From assembly GCA_016793885.1 (NCBI GenBank), contig JAEUHE010000047.1, positions 1 to 51,622 on the forward strand: DNA of 51,622 nucleotides, written 5' to 3'. This document shows, piece by piece, positions 7,550-17,917 of this stretch. Both the position numbers and the translations under genes were made by a program. Position 1 is the stretch's first letter; every line of letters begins with the position of its first letter. The notes under the pieces were generated by a model. That model ran no database searches. It was not told the DNA's origin and saw only the letters and a list, made by a program, of their open reading frames with translations. This DNA comes from Verrucomicrobiales bacterium (GTDB lineage: Bacteria; Verrucomicrobiota; Verrucomicrobiia; Limisphaerales; UBA11320).

Positions 7550-10500
7550 TTAGTTGCCCGAGTAGGAGTAGCTCTGGAAAAACATGCGAATGTCTCCCAC
7601 AGAGTTGATGAATGTATCGAGGCCCTGGTTCGGATTGGATAACAGGGTGCCACCGGGAATGATCAGCAGCCATTCCGTGTTCCAGACGCTCCGGCCTACC
7701 AAGCGTGTATCCGTCGCGGCCTCGCTTTCGTCGAACTCCCCGCCATCGTGGTAGGCGCGGAGGCTGGAGAACTTCCGCACATCGCCGAACACGCTGCTGA
7801 GGGAGTCGTGGATGGGAATGTAGCTCGGATTCCGGAGCGTCGTCTTACCGAGCTTGAAGGGCGGCGGGATTTGCTGGTCCAGCACCTTCCATTCGCGCGT
7901 GGCGAGAGAGGAGCCTGTGGGCGACCGCAGCACGTCGATTCCTGCAGGCACCAGGTAAACACGCGGGGTTCGAGAGAGGCCGGAGCCGTCGTAGCTGTCG
8001 AACCACACGCCCGCCGAGCGAATCTTGGTGGCAAAGTAGGTCGGGTCGTACGAGCTGTCCCCGCCGCCCAATGGCCAGCCGAAGTAGTTCAACCCAAACG
8101 TGACGGTGGTTCCGAAGCGGAGGACGAGCCCAGGCTGCGCTCCGGCGGACTCCGGGGCGAACGGCCGGCAGTAGCGTCGAAACTCGGGAACCTGCCAGAG
8201 GTCCGCCACCCGTGCCTTCTTCAATTCATTGCGCCACGCCTCCTCGCCGCCTTCGTCTGGCGAGATGCGCATCATTTGAGAGCGCAGGGAGAACTTGTTG
8301 CCCTCCAGGGCCGGGACGGTGAGACCGAGCTGCCCCTTCAGCACATTGAAGTTCTGCTTCAGACGACCAAGCGAATCGGATAGACCCGGCTGACCGACGA
8401 CTGGAATGCCGTCCTGCATCACACCGAGGCTGCGGTCGCGGACGATCTGGGTGAGGAAGTCGCGGCCAGAACCATTCTGCGTGCCGAGCATCTGCGTCTC
8501 ATAATCGTAGGCGATGGCCGCGAGATAGACGTAACGCGCCGCGAGATCAAACTGCGCTCGATACTTCTGCACCGCATCATTGCGGAAGACGCGAAACGTC
8601 ATGTCCTGATAGCGGCTGTCCTGGATGTCGCCCGCGGTGTAGCGGCGGAAAGCGAGGCGCTCCTGCATCAGACGCTGGCCACCCGCCAGTGCAGCTTGGT
8701 AGCGGGTCGCGGCCTGACGTACCGTCTCCGCAAGCTGATAGGCCTCGATGCGCGCGGCGGGCTCGCTGCGGATGAGTTGCTGCACTTCCTTGACACGCTG
8801 TTGAACCTCGAAGCTCTGGCTGGCGGTCTCGATGGTGAGCCCCGTCGTCAGTTCGAGTTCCTCCTTCGACTGCTCCTCAGTGGCGATGGCTCCGTCCGTT
8901 CCGTCCGCAATCGACTCCGCTATTTCGGCAGCAGCGAGCGCGTAGGTAGCCACGGCGGACGCACCGACCGAGCCGAGGTCCAGAGGATTATCGATGGTGA
9001 TCGCGGCGACCTCGGCCACGTCGCGGGCGATCGATCCCGCTCGGCGGAAAACTCCACTCACGATCCGGTAGTTGGTGATCAGGCTGTTGATGGATTCGAC
9101 CTCGCTCTGCTGATCACCCAACGCCGTCACAACGACATTGCTCAGCGCATATTGCGCATCGAGCAAATCCACTGCGTCTTCGATCTGGTTGATCAACGCG
9201 TCGTAGTTCGCGAGGCTGATGCGCAGCGACGCGTCGGCTTGCAATAGGTCGGAGACCGCGAGCTGCAATTCGCCGGGCGCGCGACGTTGGCCCCACGAAG
9301 CCGGGGCGAGCAGACTATAGCTCGCGGCGGTCTGGGGATACGTCACGCGGAGCACACTATTCTGCAGCGCCCGGCTGCTGGTGTCGCCCGGGAAGTAGAA
9401 CCCGAAGCTACCGTAGTCCGTCTCTACGGAGCTAAGGACCCTCGTAAAGCTTCGGGTGGTGGCGGTGGTCGACGAGATGAGCTCCGTCGCGTTGGCATAC
9501 ATGTAGTGATACAGGTCCGGTCCATCATAATCCGATGGATACGTTTTGCCCGGCCCAATGTCGCCGGAGTATGGGTAGCCAAAGATCTCGATCAGCCGGC
9601 TCTTGTAATCGCGTTCCTGCTCCTGGATGTTTCGTGCAAAATCCGTGTCGGAATCCTGCTGGCGACGCAGGGCAGTGGTGAGCTGACTGGCATTGTTGAA
9701 CGCGTTCATCGCGTTGTTCATCGCCGTCTCCGCGCGCTCGTAAATCTGGTCGAAGTGCGTCCGGCTTTGCGTGCCGGAACCGATGTCCAGGAAAAAGGGA
9801 TCGACGTCGAACGGCACCACGCCCTTGCCGAGGCCGAGCGGGTTCAGCCCGCGATCCGCCTTGTCGAGCTGCGCTTGGATTTCGTCCGCGTTGGCCGCGA
9901 TCTCGCCGATCTCGGTGACGGTGGTTCGATCGATCCGGGTGATGCCCGAATGCGTCGGGTCCGGATCTTGAGCCGGGAGAATCGTGTTGGCCATCAGCCA
10001 ATCCACATAGGCGGCCTGGCGCGTGCGCTGAGCCCACTCGAAGAGGCCCCACGCGCGTTCGGCGTCGGTGTCCTTGTAGCCCTGGAACTGGCCGGCTGGA
10101 TCGTCCACATAGGTCTGGCGGTAGGTGAGGTTCACAGTCTCGGCACCGACCTTCGCCTTCGCGGCGGCGGCGCGAGCGAACTTGCGTTCGTCAAGGTAGT
10201 CCACCGCCACAACCGCCCCACCGAGCCGGACGGACTCCGCGCGCGGCACCCAGGTGTAGTTCGTGTTGCGAAGGAGGTCGTAGTAGGCCTTGGTCGCGGT
10301 GAGGAAATGGCCCCACGCGTCGCCGTGACCTTGGGGGAACATCGCGGAGGCGTCGTCGATGTTCACGAAGCCGTCGAAGTTGACGTCGATGATGTTGTAG
10401 CTCTGCGCGTAGGCGAGCTCGCCATCGCCACGCGTGAGGTTCCAGAAGAGGCGGTTGTAGACCGGACCGATGCGGACGCTCGCCGACGAGGCATCGCGGC

Positions 10501-13500
10501 CCCGCAGAAGCACGAGTTCCTCCTCGAGCAGGGAGTCGAGCTGGTTCTGGAAAGCGAAGACGGAAGAGGCGAACACGCCATAGTCCGTCCCACCCGTGCC
10601 ATCCGTGGCGAAGCCGATCGTCGGATCGGTAGAGTCGGCGTACGCCTCGTTGCCGAGCATCATGTAGAAGTCCGCGATGCGACCACCGACGAGCAGAAGC
10701 GAGGTGTTGGCCGGCTCGTAGTTCACGGGCGGCGTGCCTTCGATGCTGAGAGACTTGCCGCGCTCGAACACGGTGGTGTAAGCCTCGATGAGACCGACAG
10801 TGTTGAGGTAGCTCGGATCGGGATTAAAGGCGACCGGCCCCTCGTAACGGCGCCCCGCCTGCGTGAGCATGTTGACCAGGGTTGACGCCTCGGTGGAATG
10901 GAAGCTGTCGGAACGTTGCTCGAAGGGATTGAGGCCGTCGATGACCCGTTTGATCCAGCCTTCTGCGAGTTGGGCCCGCCCACCGCCCGGTTGGCCAACC
11001 CAGTCGCTCCACTTCGTGACACCGTCGATGTTGTAGCCGCGATACCGGCAGATGAACCAGTTGTCGGACATCGTGAGCAGCCCATTGCGCGGTCCTTCGC
11101 CAAGGGTGATGTCGTTGAAGCCCTGGCCGGCGTCCTCGGTCGAATAGATAAACCAGCCACGTGGATCGATGATATTGCCCGAGCCATCCACCACGGGCAG
11201 GTCCGTAGCCACTTCGCCGCCCGTGTCCGGATGGTAATACCACTCAAACTCCATCAGCTCCGGTGCGCCACCGAAGTCCGCGCTGTGGCGCATCGTGATG
11301 CGTTCATCGAAAACGTTGTCGGACGGTAACACTTTCACGTCGCCAAGCGTCGGCCCTTCGTCGATGCGCACGACGTAAAGTGTGGTCGGGAGTTCGGGTC
11401 GGTTCGCGTCGTTGTTCTCGGCGAGCGTGATGAAGCGCGGCGGTATGGCGGCGGGCGCCGTGGAATCCACCCACCGAGTCGATGCTCCCCCGAAGCTCCC
11501 GGGCAGCCCGCTGACGGTCGCGGACGCAATCGTGGTCCCGGCACCTTCGTCGAAGTGGAAGTAGGCGATGAGCCCCTCTTCGCGCCCGTTGAGCTGCTTG
11601 CGCATCCGACGTTTGAGATCGGAGGAACTGAGGGCGACGTTCCAGATCTGAAACTCATCGAGCTGGCCGTTGAAGCCCTGGCCGATCGCAAAGCCGGAGG
11701 TCTCCTGCAGGCCGGAGGCCAGCGCGCTGCCGATGCGGACCCCATCCACGAACACAGTGAGGTTCGTCGTCTCGCGAACGAGCGCGTAGTGGTGCCAGTC
11801 CGCGTCGAAGACATGCGACACAATTCCGGGGAGGTCGAGCCCGGCACGATCGCTGATCACGAAGCGATTCGCGCCTGGCTGCGGACTGAACTCGAAACCG
11901 GACGACGTGACAAAGAACGCACCGTTGTTGTTGGCGGCGGAGACTTTCGCCCAGGTGGAGATGGTGAAATCCCCGACGAGGGCGCCGAAGTTGCCCAGCG
12001 TGATGGGATCAAAGACCCCGTTGAAGCTGAGGGCCTTCCCGGGCCTGGGTTCGGCAGGTGGGATGCCACCGAGGCCGGCGGTGAGTGCCTTCGGCCCGGC
12101 GCCGAACTTCTCCAGCACCACATTGGTGCCGCTCATGGTAAGGCCGAGACGCAGTTCATCGTCGGGCCGGCCGTTCTGCGGCGACAAGTCGACGCCGTTC
12201 GGATTGCGGGTGAAGTAATAGAGACGCTTGATCGCGTCGCGCCAAATTCCCGTTCGGGAGAGTTGCTGAATGCGCTCCCAATCCCGCGGACTCATGACGT
12301 TCGGGAGTAACAAAGGATTATCCGCTCCGCCGAATTCGGCTCCGGTGTCGTAAACACCCGCGAAGGTGAGTTCGCGAGTCTGCGGATTGTACGTGAACCG
12401 CTGCTTGAGGTGATACGGAAGCTCAGGGAAGTAGACCTTGTCGACGATCAGCTCCTGTTTGATCTCAGGCGGGAGAGTGTAATTCGCGACGTTCGTAATC
12501 GTGCGTGGTGACAGCGGATCGTAGAAACGCGCAAGCGCGTAGATTCTGTTGGTGTCTCCGGGATCGATGTCGTCGTAAATGATGCTCGCATGCGCCCAGT
12601 CCTTGACGCCGGGCAGGCCGCGCTTCGGCGTCAGCAGGCTTTCGCCAATGTTGAGGATCGGCGGATCGTCCGGCCAACGGATGTCGTAACTGGCATCGAT
12701 CGGACGGGAACGTCCATCCACCACGGTGATCCAGTCGACGCAGTTGCCTTCGCGGCGACCATTCACCGGATAGTAGAAGCCGGGCTGGAGTTGATACCAC
12801 CACTGAATGGTGATCTCGGCATGCTCGCCGTAGGGGCCAGCGGACTTGGCGTAGATCGTGCCCAGATGATTCTTCCAACCAGGTCCTTTGAGGATTCGCG
12901 AGTTGTCGCACTGCGGCATCATCAGGCTGATGGGCAGCGGCGGTTGAACGGCGTTGCCCGCGACGCCCTCGAAGGTCGGGTCGCCCTCGAAGATGACCTT
13001 GTAGGTGCGCATCGCCCATTTGCCGTTGCCGGGGTTGCGGAACTTCAGCAGTGCATAAGGCTCGGAGACGTTCAGTCCGGCGTTGAGGTCGTTGCGTAAC
13101 GCGTAGAGCGCTTCGCCGGAGGACGATGGACCTATGAGCGCGTGTTCCTCGTTCGGGTTGTAACCGGGGAGATGCGGTTCCGGTTGGACGTACACCTTCT
13201 TATTCGGATGCAGCGCGTCCTCAAGAGGGCCGGAACCGAGGCCATTGGCGATGCTGACGAGGTGGGTGGTGTTTACGGGCCATTCGACGGCGTAACGCAC
13301 CGGCAGACCAGACCACGCCACGCCGAGACGGTTCGTGCGATACCAGACGACCACGAGCTGATTCGTCGGTGCCGCAGTGGTGGCGTTGGGGACGTTCACC
13401 GGGATGATCGAGCCGAAACGCGTGGGGCGATCGTAGGCACGGTCGGCGCCGGAGCCGTCGTAGAATGCGTTAGGGAAGAAGACATGGCCCTGACGATCGA

Positions 13501-16500
13501 GGTAATCGAAGTGCCCGGGGTACTCGAGCGTGTCGCCGACAAAGACCGACTTGTTGTCATCGAGGTAACGCGTGTCGTCCCACAGCACGGTGCGGACGAC
13601 ATCGAACGCCGGGAAATGAATCGCTTCGTTGGGTTGCTGGCCGTCGGACTTCACGTAGCGCAACACCGAGTAACCGATGCCCGAGGCGTTGAAGATCGCT
13701 GCGCTCGGATCCACCCCCGCACCCGTCGCGGTGGTGTATTGGAGCTCACGGTAACTGTGTGGCAGCTCGACGCCCTGCGGCTGCACTTCACTCGGCGTGT
13801 TCGCGACGTGAACGGTCGGCGTGCGCGGCCAGATGTTCTGGCCAACCGAAACGACACGGTTGGTGTTGCCCGGATTGGAATCGAGCCGCCAGCGTAACCG
13901 GGCCGTGACCGGACGAATGGCGTAGAGGCGGCCTTCGGCTTGGCTCCAGTAGAATGCATTTTGTTCGGTGTCGAACGTGCTGCCGCGCTCGAGAAGCTCA
14001 ATCTCGGGGGCAACGAGCGCCGTGGCACCCAGCGGTCGGGCAATTTTGCGTCCGATGACCCACGCCGGGATGGCGATGAACGCGCGCGTCTGGCCGTTGG
14101 TGCGACCGGTGCCGGTGATCCAACCCTCGCTGTTGATGGCACGGGCTTCGTCGAGCTGCCACTGCGAATCGGGCGGGAGCAGATCGTTCATATCATACAT
14201 CTGGTCGGCACTGTGCAGGAAGGCGCGGGCAGTGCCGGAACCGTTGTGGGCAGTTCCAACGCTCTGCCGGAAGTTATTGATGCCAAAGGCGACACTGGTG
14301 CCGTTGCCTGTCAATCCGCCAAGCAGCACCGGGTCCCGTCCCTCCTCCCACCGGAAGGCCCGAGCCGTGCCGTTGATGGTCATGGCGCCGGCCAGGGCGC
14401 CTGCGCTGTTGATCGCATGGGCGTAATTGTTCGTCGCACCGCCAGTAAGCGGAACTACAAGCCGGCCGCCCTCAGTGTAAAGCACGGCGCGGAGGGCGTT
14501 GTTGATGACAGCGCGACCGGCAATCTGTCCGCCGTCATTGATCCCGAAGGCTTCCGACACCTCGGTTTCAATCAACGAAGGGAGCACGCCCCACACGCCG
14601 TTGGTGTAGATGACCCCGCGGTTGCCAGCATTTGCGGTGAGGTTGCCGAAGCCGATCACCTGGCCCGGCCCATTGATGGCGCGGCCTTCGGAGCGATTGC
14701 CGACCCCCGCGAAACCGAGCTTGATAAAGCCACCAGTACGATAGACGAACGCCTGCGGCAGCACGCCCCCTTCTATCACCGAGCCGGTGATCTCCCCGTT
14801 CCCATTCATGCCGTGGGCGTAGCTGGTGCTTCCGGCGGGCGCACCGAGATCGGTCAGCGTGCCGCCATCGAGAATCCCGTTAAAACGGAAGGCACGTCCC
14901 TCCGCGCTGGAATTGCGGCCCGCGTAGCCGGCGACCTGACCTTGATCATTGATGGCCATGCCGAAGCTGGTGGACCAGCCTGGGAGCGTGCCGATGTCGC
15001 GCACGGCGTAGGCGGGCTTCGGAAGCACCGCGAGCTCGAACGTTCGGCTCGCGGAGTCGCCCGGCGTATCGCGCACGGTAACAGTGACGATGACATTGCC
15101 GATCTCGCCCGGGACCGGGACGATGCGAAGCGTGCGATTGGTGCCGTTGGCCGTGGTGACCCAATTCGTCAGGATCGGCACCGTGCCGCCGGACTCGAAG
15201 ACGACGCTGACCGCGAGGTCGGCTTTCACCTGGTTGGCGTCCGAATCATTGACGACGAATGCGATCGTGTTGGTCGTGTCCTCGATGATGAGCTGGTCGG
15301 GAATCGCGCTGATGGTCGGGACGTCGTTGATGTTGGCGACGTTGATTTCTAGGGTCGCGCCCCGCCTCAGCCCGGTGCTGTCGGTAACGGTGTATTTGAT
15401 GATGTCCGGCCCGATGTAATTCGTCGCCGGGAGGTAGATGATCGGGTTCTCGCCGCTGACGCCTATCAACCCGCTGCTGCGGCTCACGGTGCCGTGCTGG
15501 GGAGGCGCATCGAGGGTGTAAGTGAGATTGGTGTTGATTGGGCGGCCGTCCACGTCCTGGCCGACGAGGTAAAGTGGCGTCGCGGTGTCCTCATCAACCG
15601 TGTAGCGATGGATGCCCTGACGGCCGTTGATGCCGTTGTTGTTGCCCCAGGAGGCGCCTCCTGTCAGGTAGCCGTCCTCCGGACCGCCCTGCGTGCCGAC
15701 GTTCGATGCGGAGTCGTAGGCGATGACTCCCGAGGCTTCCTCGAAGCGGTAGTAAGCGCGCAGGCTCGGTTCGTTGCCGGCCAGCGGTACAGTCATCGTG
15801 CGGCGGATGTCGCTCGCGGTGCGCGCGGTGGTCCACACGCGGACTTCGTCGATGCGACCGGCCCAGTTTTCGCCAAAGCCGCCGTATTGGCGGCCGATGC
15901 GGAACTCACTGGCGGCGGGGTTGACAACACCGGAGCCGATGGATGCGACCAGCACGCCGTTGGTGTAGAGGAATGCGCTACTACCGGATTTCACAACCGC
16001 GAAGTGCGTCCAGACGCCGATCGGGAACGGAACGTTATTCGGGTTCTGCCAAGTGTCTCCCGCGCGCACGATTCCGTTGCCCATGCCGATGTAGAACGCG
16101 TTGCCGCTGGTGCCTTGCGAAAGAATCTCACGGTTTCCGGTAGTGCCCGGATTCAGGTAAGCCCACGCTTCCACCGTGAAATCACCAGAGGTCGGAATCA
16201 CCGAGCCGGGCGAAACGGCCACGTAACCGTCCACGCCGTTCAAACTCAGCGCGCCCGCCATGCCCGCGGTTGGCGTGTCCTCCACTGGATTCACGACGAG
16301 CTGGAGGGAATTGGTCGTCAAGAGCGCGCCGTCGCTGATGACTACGGACACCGTGGCCGTGCCGAATTGGTTCGGAATCGGCGTCAGCACCAACGGCCGC
16401 GATGAAGGTTCGGCAAGCGGTCCGCCCACGAGGATGCCTTCGGAGCTGATCAGCTGCGGATTGTTTGAGTACCGTGAGACCACGGTCAGCGACGCCGCAG

Positions 16501-17899
16501 ATTGTTCGAGATCGGCGACCGTGGCGAAGCCGTAGAAGGTCTCGTCCTCGTTCATCGTGACGCTGGACGGGAGGCCGATGGCAGGCGGTGAGGCGGTGAT
16601 GGTGAAGTTCACGTTGGTCGCGCCTGCATACGACGTGATGCTCGCCGGCGAGAATGTCATGCCGCGTCCGCTGGGAGTAATCACGGCGTTGACATTCCCC
16701 ATGACAGGCACGTTGGCAAAGATCGTTCCGTCACCGGTCCGCTGGGAAAGATCATACGTACCAAGAGTCTGGGAGACGACCGCCCCCCTTTGGTCATTCA
16801 ACGGTGCCTGTGGAGCGCGGAGTCTGATGCTTGAGAGTATCTGCTGACGGAGCAGGGTGTTCGCGGTCGTAGGGAAGACGCTACCGACGATGGTTCCTGT
16901 CTGCACGTAGAGGGCGGTTGGTACACCTGCTGGAATGTCGGTGAAAGTCGCAGTGAAGCTGGTCACGAGCGGATGAGATGGAAGCGAACGATGATTCTTG
17001 GCGATGCCCGCATCGAAATTACCATTGGCATCCGTGACCACCGGACCAGTCGTCACGACCATGCTCCAACTCACGAGTGTTCCTACATTGCCCCCTACCA
17101 AATCCCTAACGCGCAGCTTCCACGCGCCGCTTACGGATTTGCCGAACAATTTGGCCGGCGATTCAAAAGAACTGACAAATTCGCTGTAGGTCGGGTTGTT
17201 GTAGGCGAAGGCATCCGAGTTGGCCTTGCGGAGATCGACGGTAGTGCCGTCGGGGTGAATCAAAGTGATCTCCAGGTCGCCAGCGCGCGGATGGCTGATG
17301 GTGGGCGTGACGGCAATGCCGGTGATGAAGCCGGGTTCATCTCTGTTTTGGGTGAATTCGATGCCGGCGCCTGAATTGTCAGGAATGTTGCCGGTAGGGG
17401 GCCTCGGCGTACTGGTTACAGTCGGGAAGTCCCCGGGAAAAATCATCACTCCGGGCACACCGAAGGTGCCTGACCTGACCTGTCCCGTAAGCGGGCCGTA
17501 GCGAACTGAGGGGTCCGGCATCACGGAATTGCCGCTGAAACCGATCACCCGACGATCGAAACCATTAATGGTGTGGTTAGCCTTGGTGAAAGTGAACCGC
17601 CACTCGAAGCCTGAGCCAGCTGTCGCAGCGCTGAATGTTCCGGAGTAATTGCCGTTGGCGTCGGTCGTAGTGACTCCGCCCCCGCCACTGGCTCCACCAT
17701 TGTTTGGACTGAGCGTCCACGATACCCTCACGCCCGCCAGGCCGGTATCATCGGGGCCGCTGACGACGCGTCCGGAAAAGGTCGGAAACACCTGTTGCGC
17801 GAAGGTCTGCAGCGTTGCGGCCAACAAAAGAAGTCCGGCGACAATTCCGTGGCGAACCGTTGTCCGAGGGAAACTAGCAGTGTTTCGGATGGAATTCAT
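7550..17899 (-). CDS. Giant 3449-residue exported multidomain protein
   Basis: The largest gene in the window. Signal peptide at 1-35 (hydrophobic VAGLLLLAATLQTFAQ). Domains in order: carboxypeptidase-regulatory-like fold (about 38-115); proprotein-convertase P domain (about 165-285; HPRAGDLEITLIHPDGT, SGAWKLRVRD); cadherin/Ig-like region (about 440-545); LamG (about 551-725; FTVEAWAYLN, GRIDEVRVW); cadherin-like repeats (about 770-960); a run of HAF-type repeats (about 963-1286; GINDGGQIAGRA and similar); a long unassigned beta-rich stretch; a second LamG (about 1956-2115); a dockerin-like loop DVNFDGFVNIDD (about 2500); and an alpha-helical, coiled-coil-rich region (about 2650-3150) before a beta-rich end. 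It is the third gene of a unit with a PpiC-type lipoprotein, which suggests assisted folding outside the inner membrane. Its actual role (adhesin, toxin-like or scaffold) is unknown. Confidence 0.8.
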   Translation of the reverse strand: MNSIRNTASFPRTTVRHGIVAGLLLLAATLQTFAQQVFPTFSGRVVSGPDDTGLAGVRVSWTLSPNNGGASGGGGVTTTDANGNYSGTFSAATAGSGFEWRFTFTKANHTINGFDRRVIGFSGNSVMPDPSVRYGPLTGQVRSGTFGVPGVMIFPGDFPTVTSTPRPPTGNIPDNSGAGIEFTQNRDEPGFITGIAVTPTISHPRAGDLEITLIHPDGTTVDLRKANSDAFAYNNPTYSEFVSSFESPAKLFGKSVSGAWKLRVRDLVGGNVGTLVSWSMVVTTGPVVTDANGNFDAGIAKNHRSLPSHPLVTSFTATFTDIPAGVPTALYVQTGTIVGSVFPTTANTLLRQQILSSIRLRAPQAPLNDQRGAVVSQTLGTYDLSQRTGDGTIFANVPVMGNVNAVITPSGRGMTFSPASITSYAGATNVNFTITASPPAIGLPSSVTMNEDETFYGFATVADLEQSAASLTVVSRYSNNPQLISSEGILVGGPLAEPSSRPLVLTPIPNQFGTATVSVVISDGALLTTNSLQLVVNPVEDTPTAGMAGALSLNGVDGYVAVSPGSVIPTSGDFTVEAWAYLNPGTTGNREILSQGTSGNAFYIGMGNGIVRAGDTWQNPNNVPFPIGVWTHFAVVKSGSSAFLYTNGVLVASIGSGVVNPAASEFRIGRQYGGFGENWAGRIDEVRVWTTARTASDIRRTMTVPLAGNEPSLRAYYRFEEASGVIAYDSASNVGTQGGPEDGYLTGGASWGNNNGINGRQGIHRYTVDEDTATPLYLVGQDVDGRPINTNLTYTLDAPPQHGTVSRSSGLIGVSGENPIIYLPATNYIGPDIIKYTVTDSTGLRRGATLEINVANINDVPTISAIPDQLIIEDTTNTIAFVVNDSDANQVKADLAVSVVFESGGTVPILTNWVTTANGTNRTLRIVPVPGEIGNVIVTVTVRDTPGDSASRTFELAVLPKPAYAVRDIGTLPGWSTSFGMAINDQGQVAGYAGRNSSAEGRAFRFNGILDGGTLTDLGAPAGSTSYAHGMNGNGEITGSVIEGGVLPQAFVYRTGGFIKLGFAGVGNRSEGRAINGPGQVIGFGNLTANAGNRGVIYTNGVWGVLPSLIETEVSEAFGINDGGQIAGRAVINNALRAVLYTEGGRLVVPLTGGATNNYAHAINSAGALAGAMTINGTARAFRWEEGRDPVLLGGLTGNGTSVAFGINNFRQSVGTAHNGSGTARAFLHSADQMYDMNDLLPPDSQWQLDEARAINSEGWITGTGRTNGQTRAFIAIPAWVIGRKIARPLGATALVAPEIELLERGSTFDTEQNAFYWSQAEGRLYAIRPVTARLRWRLDSNPGNTNRVVSVGQNIWPRTPTVHVANTPSEVQPQGVELPHSYRELQYTTATGAGVDPSAAIFNASGIGYSVLRYVKSDGQQPNEAIHFPAFDVVRTVLWDDTRYLDDNKSVFVGDTLEYPGHFDYLDRQGHVFFPNAFYDGSGADRAYDRPTRFGSIIPVNVPNATTAAPTNQLVVVWYRTNRLGVAWSGLPVRYAVEWPVNTTHLVSIANGLGSGPLEDALHPNKKVYVQPEPHLPGYNPNEEHALIGPSSSGEALYALRNDLNAGLNVSEPYALLKFRNPGNGKWAMRTYKVIFEGDPTFEGVAGNAVQPPLPISLMMPQCDNSRILKGPGWKNHLGTIYAKSAGPYGEHAEITIQWWYQLQPGFYYPVNGRREGNCVDWITVVDGRSRPIDASYDIRWPDDPPILNIGESLLTPKRGLPGVKDWAHASIIYDDIDPGDTNRIYALARFYDPLSPRTITNVANYTLPPEIKQELIVDKVYFPELPYHLKQRFTYNPQTRELTFAGVYDTGAEFGGADNPLLLPNVMSPRDWERIQQLSRTGIWRDAIKRLYYFTRNPNGVDLSPQNGRPDDELRLGLTMSGTNVVLEKFGAGPKALTAGLGGIPPAEPRPGKALSFNGVFDPITLGNFGALVGDFTISTWAKVSAANNNGAFFVTSSGFEFSPQPGANRFVISDRAGLDLPGIVSHVFDADWHHYALVRETTNLTVFVDGVRIGSALASGLQETSGFAIGQGFNGQLDEFQIWNVALSSSDLKRRMRKQLNGREEGLIAYFHFDEGAGTTIASATVSGLPGSFGGASTRWVDSTAPAAIPPRFITLAENNDANRPELPTTLYVVRIDEGPTLGDVKVLPSDNVFDERITMRHSADFGGAPELMEFEWYYHPDTGGEVATDLPVVDGSGNIIDPRGWFIYSTEDAGQGFNDITLGEGPRNGLLTMSDNWFICRYRGYNIDGVTKWSDWVGQPGGGRAQLAEGWIKRVIDGLNPFEQRSDSFHSTEASTLVNMLTQAGRRYEGPVAFNPDPSYLNTVGLIEAYTTVFERGKSLSIEGTPPVNYEPANTSLLLVGGRIADFYMMLGNEAYADSTDPTIGFATDGTGGTDYGVFASSVFAFQNQLDSLLEEELVLLRGRDASSASVRIGPVYNRLFWNLTRGDGELAYAQSYNIIDVNFDGFVNIDDASAMFPQGHGDAWGHFLTATKAYYDLLRNTNYTWVPRAESVRLGGAVVAVDYLDERKFARAAAAKAKVGAETVNLTYRQTYVDDPAGQFQGYKDTDAERAWGLFEWAQRTRQAAYVDWLMANTILPAQDPDPTHSGITRIDRTTVTEIGEIAANADEIQAQLDKADRGLNPLGLGKGVVPFDVDPFFLDIGSGTQSRTHFDQIYERAETAMNNAMNAFNNASQLTTALRRQQDSDTDFARNIQEQERDYKSRLIEIFGYPYSGDIGPGKTYPSDYDGPDLYHYMYANATELISSTTATTRSFTRVLSSVETDYGSFGFYFPGDTSSRALQNSVLRVTYPQTAASYSLLAPASWGQRRAPGELQLAVSDLLQADASLRISLANYDALINQIEDAVDLLDAQYALSNVVVTALGDQQSEVESINSLITNYRIVSGVFRRAGSIARDVAEVAAITIDNPLDLGSVGASAVATYALAAAEIAESIADGTDGAIATEEQSKEELELTTGLTIETASQSFEVQQRVKEVQQLIRSEPAARIEAYQLAETVRQAATRYQAALAGGQRLMQERLAFRRYTAGDIQDSRYQDMTFRVFRNDAVQKYRAQFDLAARYVYLAAIAYDYETQMLGTQNGSGRDFLTQIVRDRSLGVMQDGIPVVGQPGLSDSLGRLKQNFNVLKGQLGLTVPALEGNKFSLRSQMMRISPDEGGEEAWRNELKKARVADLWQVPEFRRYCRPFAPESAGAQPGLVLRFGTTVTFGLNYFGWPLGGGDSSYDPTYFATKIRSAGVWFDSYDGSGLSRTPRVYLVPAGIDVLRSPTGSSLATREWKVLDQQIPPPFKLGKTTLRNPSYIPIHDSLSSVFGDVRKFSSLRAYHDGGEFDESEAATDTRLVGRSVWNTEWLLIIPGGTLLSNPNQGLDTFINSVGDIRMFFQSYSYSGN

Positions 17900-17917
17900 A
17901 AACGTCCACTTGAAAAA

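Noticed and set aside
9287..10885. Long open frame (532 codons) on the plus strand inside the giant gene
   Set aside because: It is antisense to a continuous 3449-codon gene with clear domains; the translation is Arg/Val/Ala-rich without motifs, as expected of the complementary frame in GC-rich DNA. The same holds for 13940-15352 and 25536-26954.
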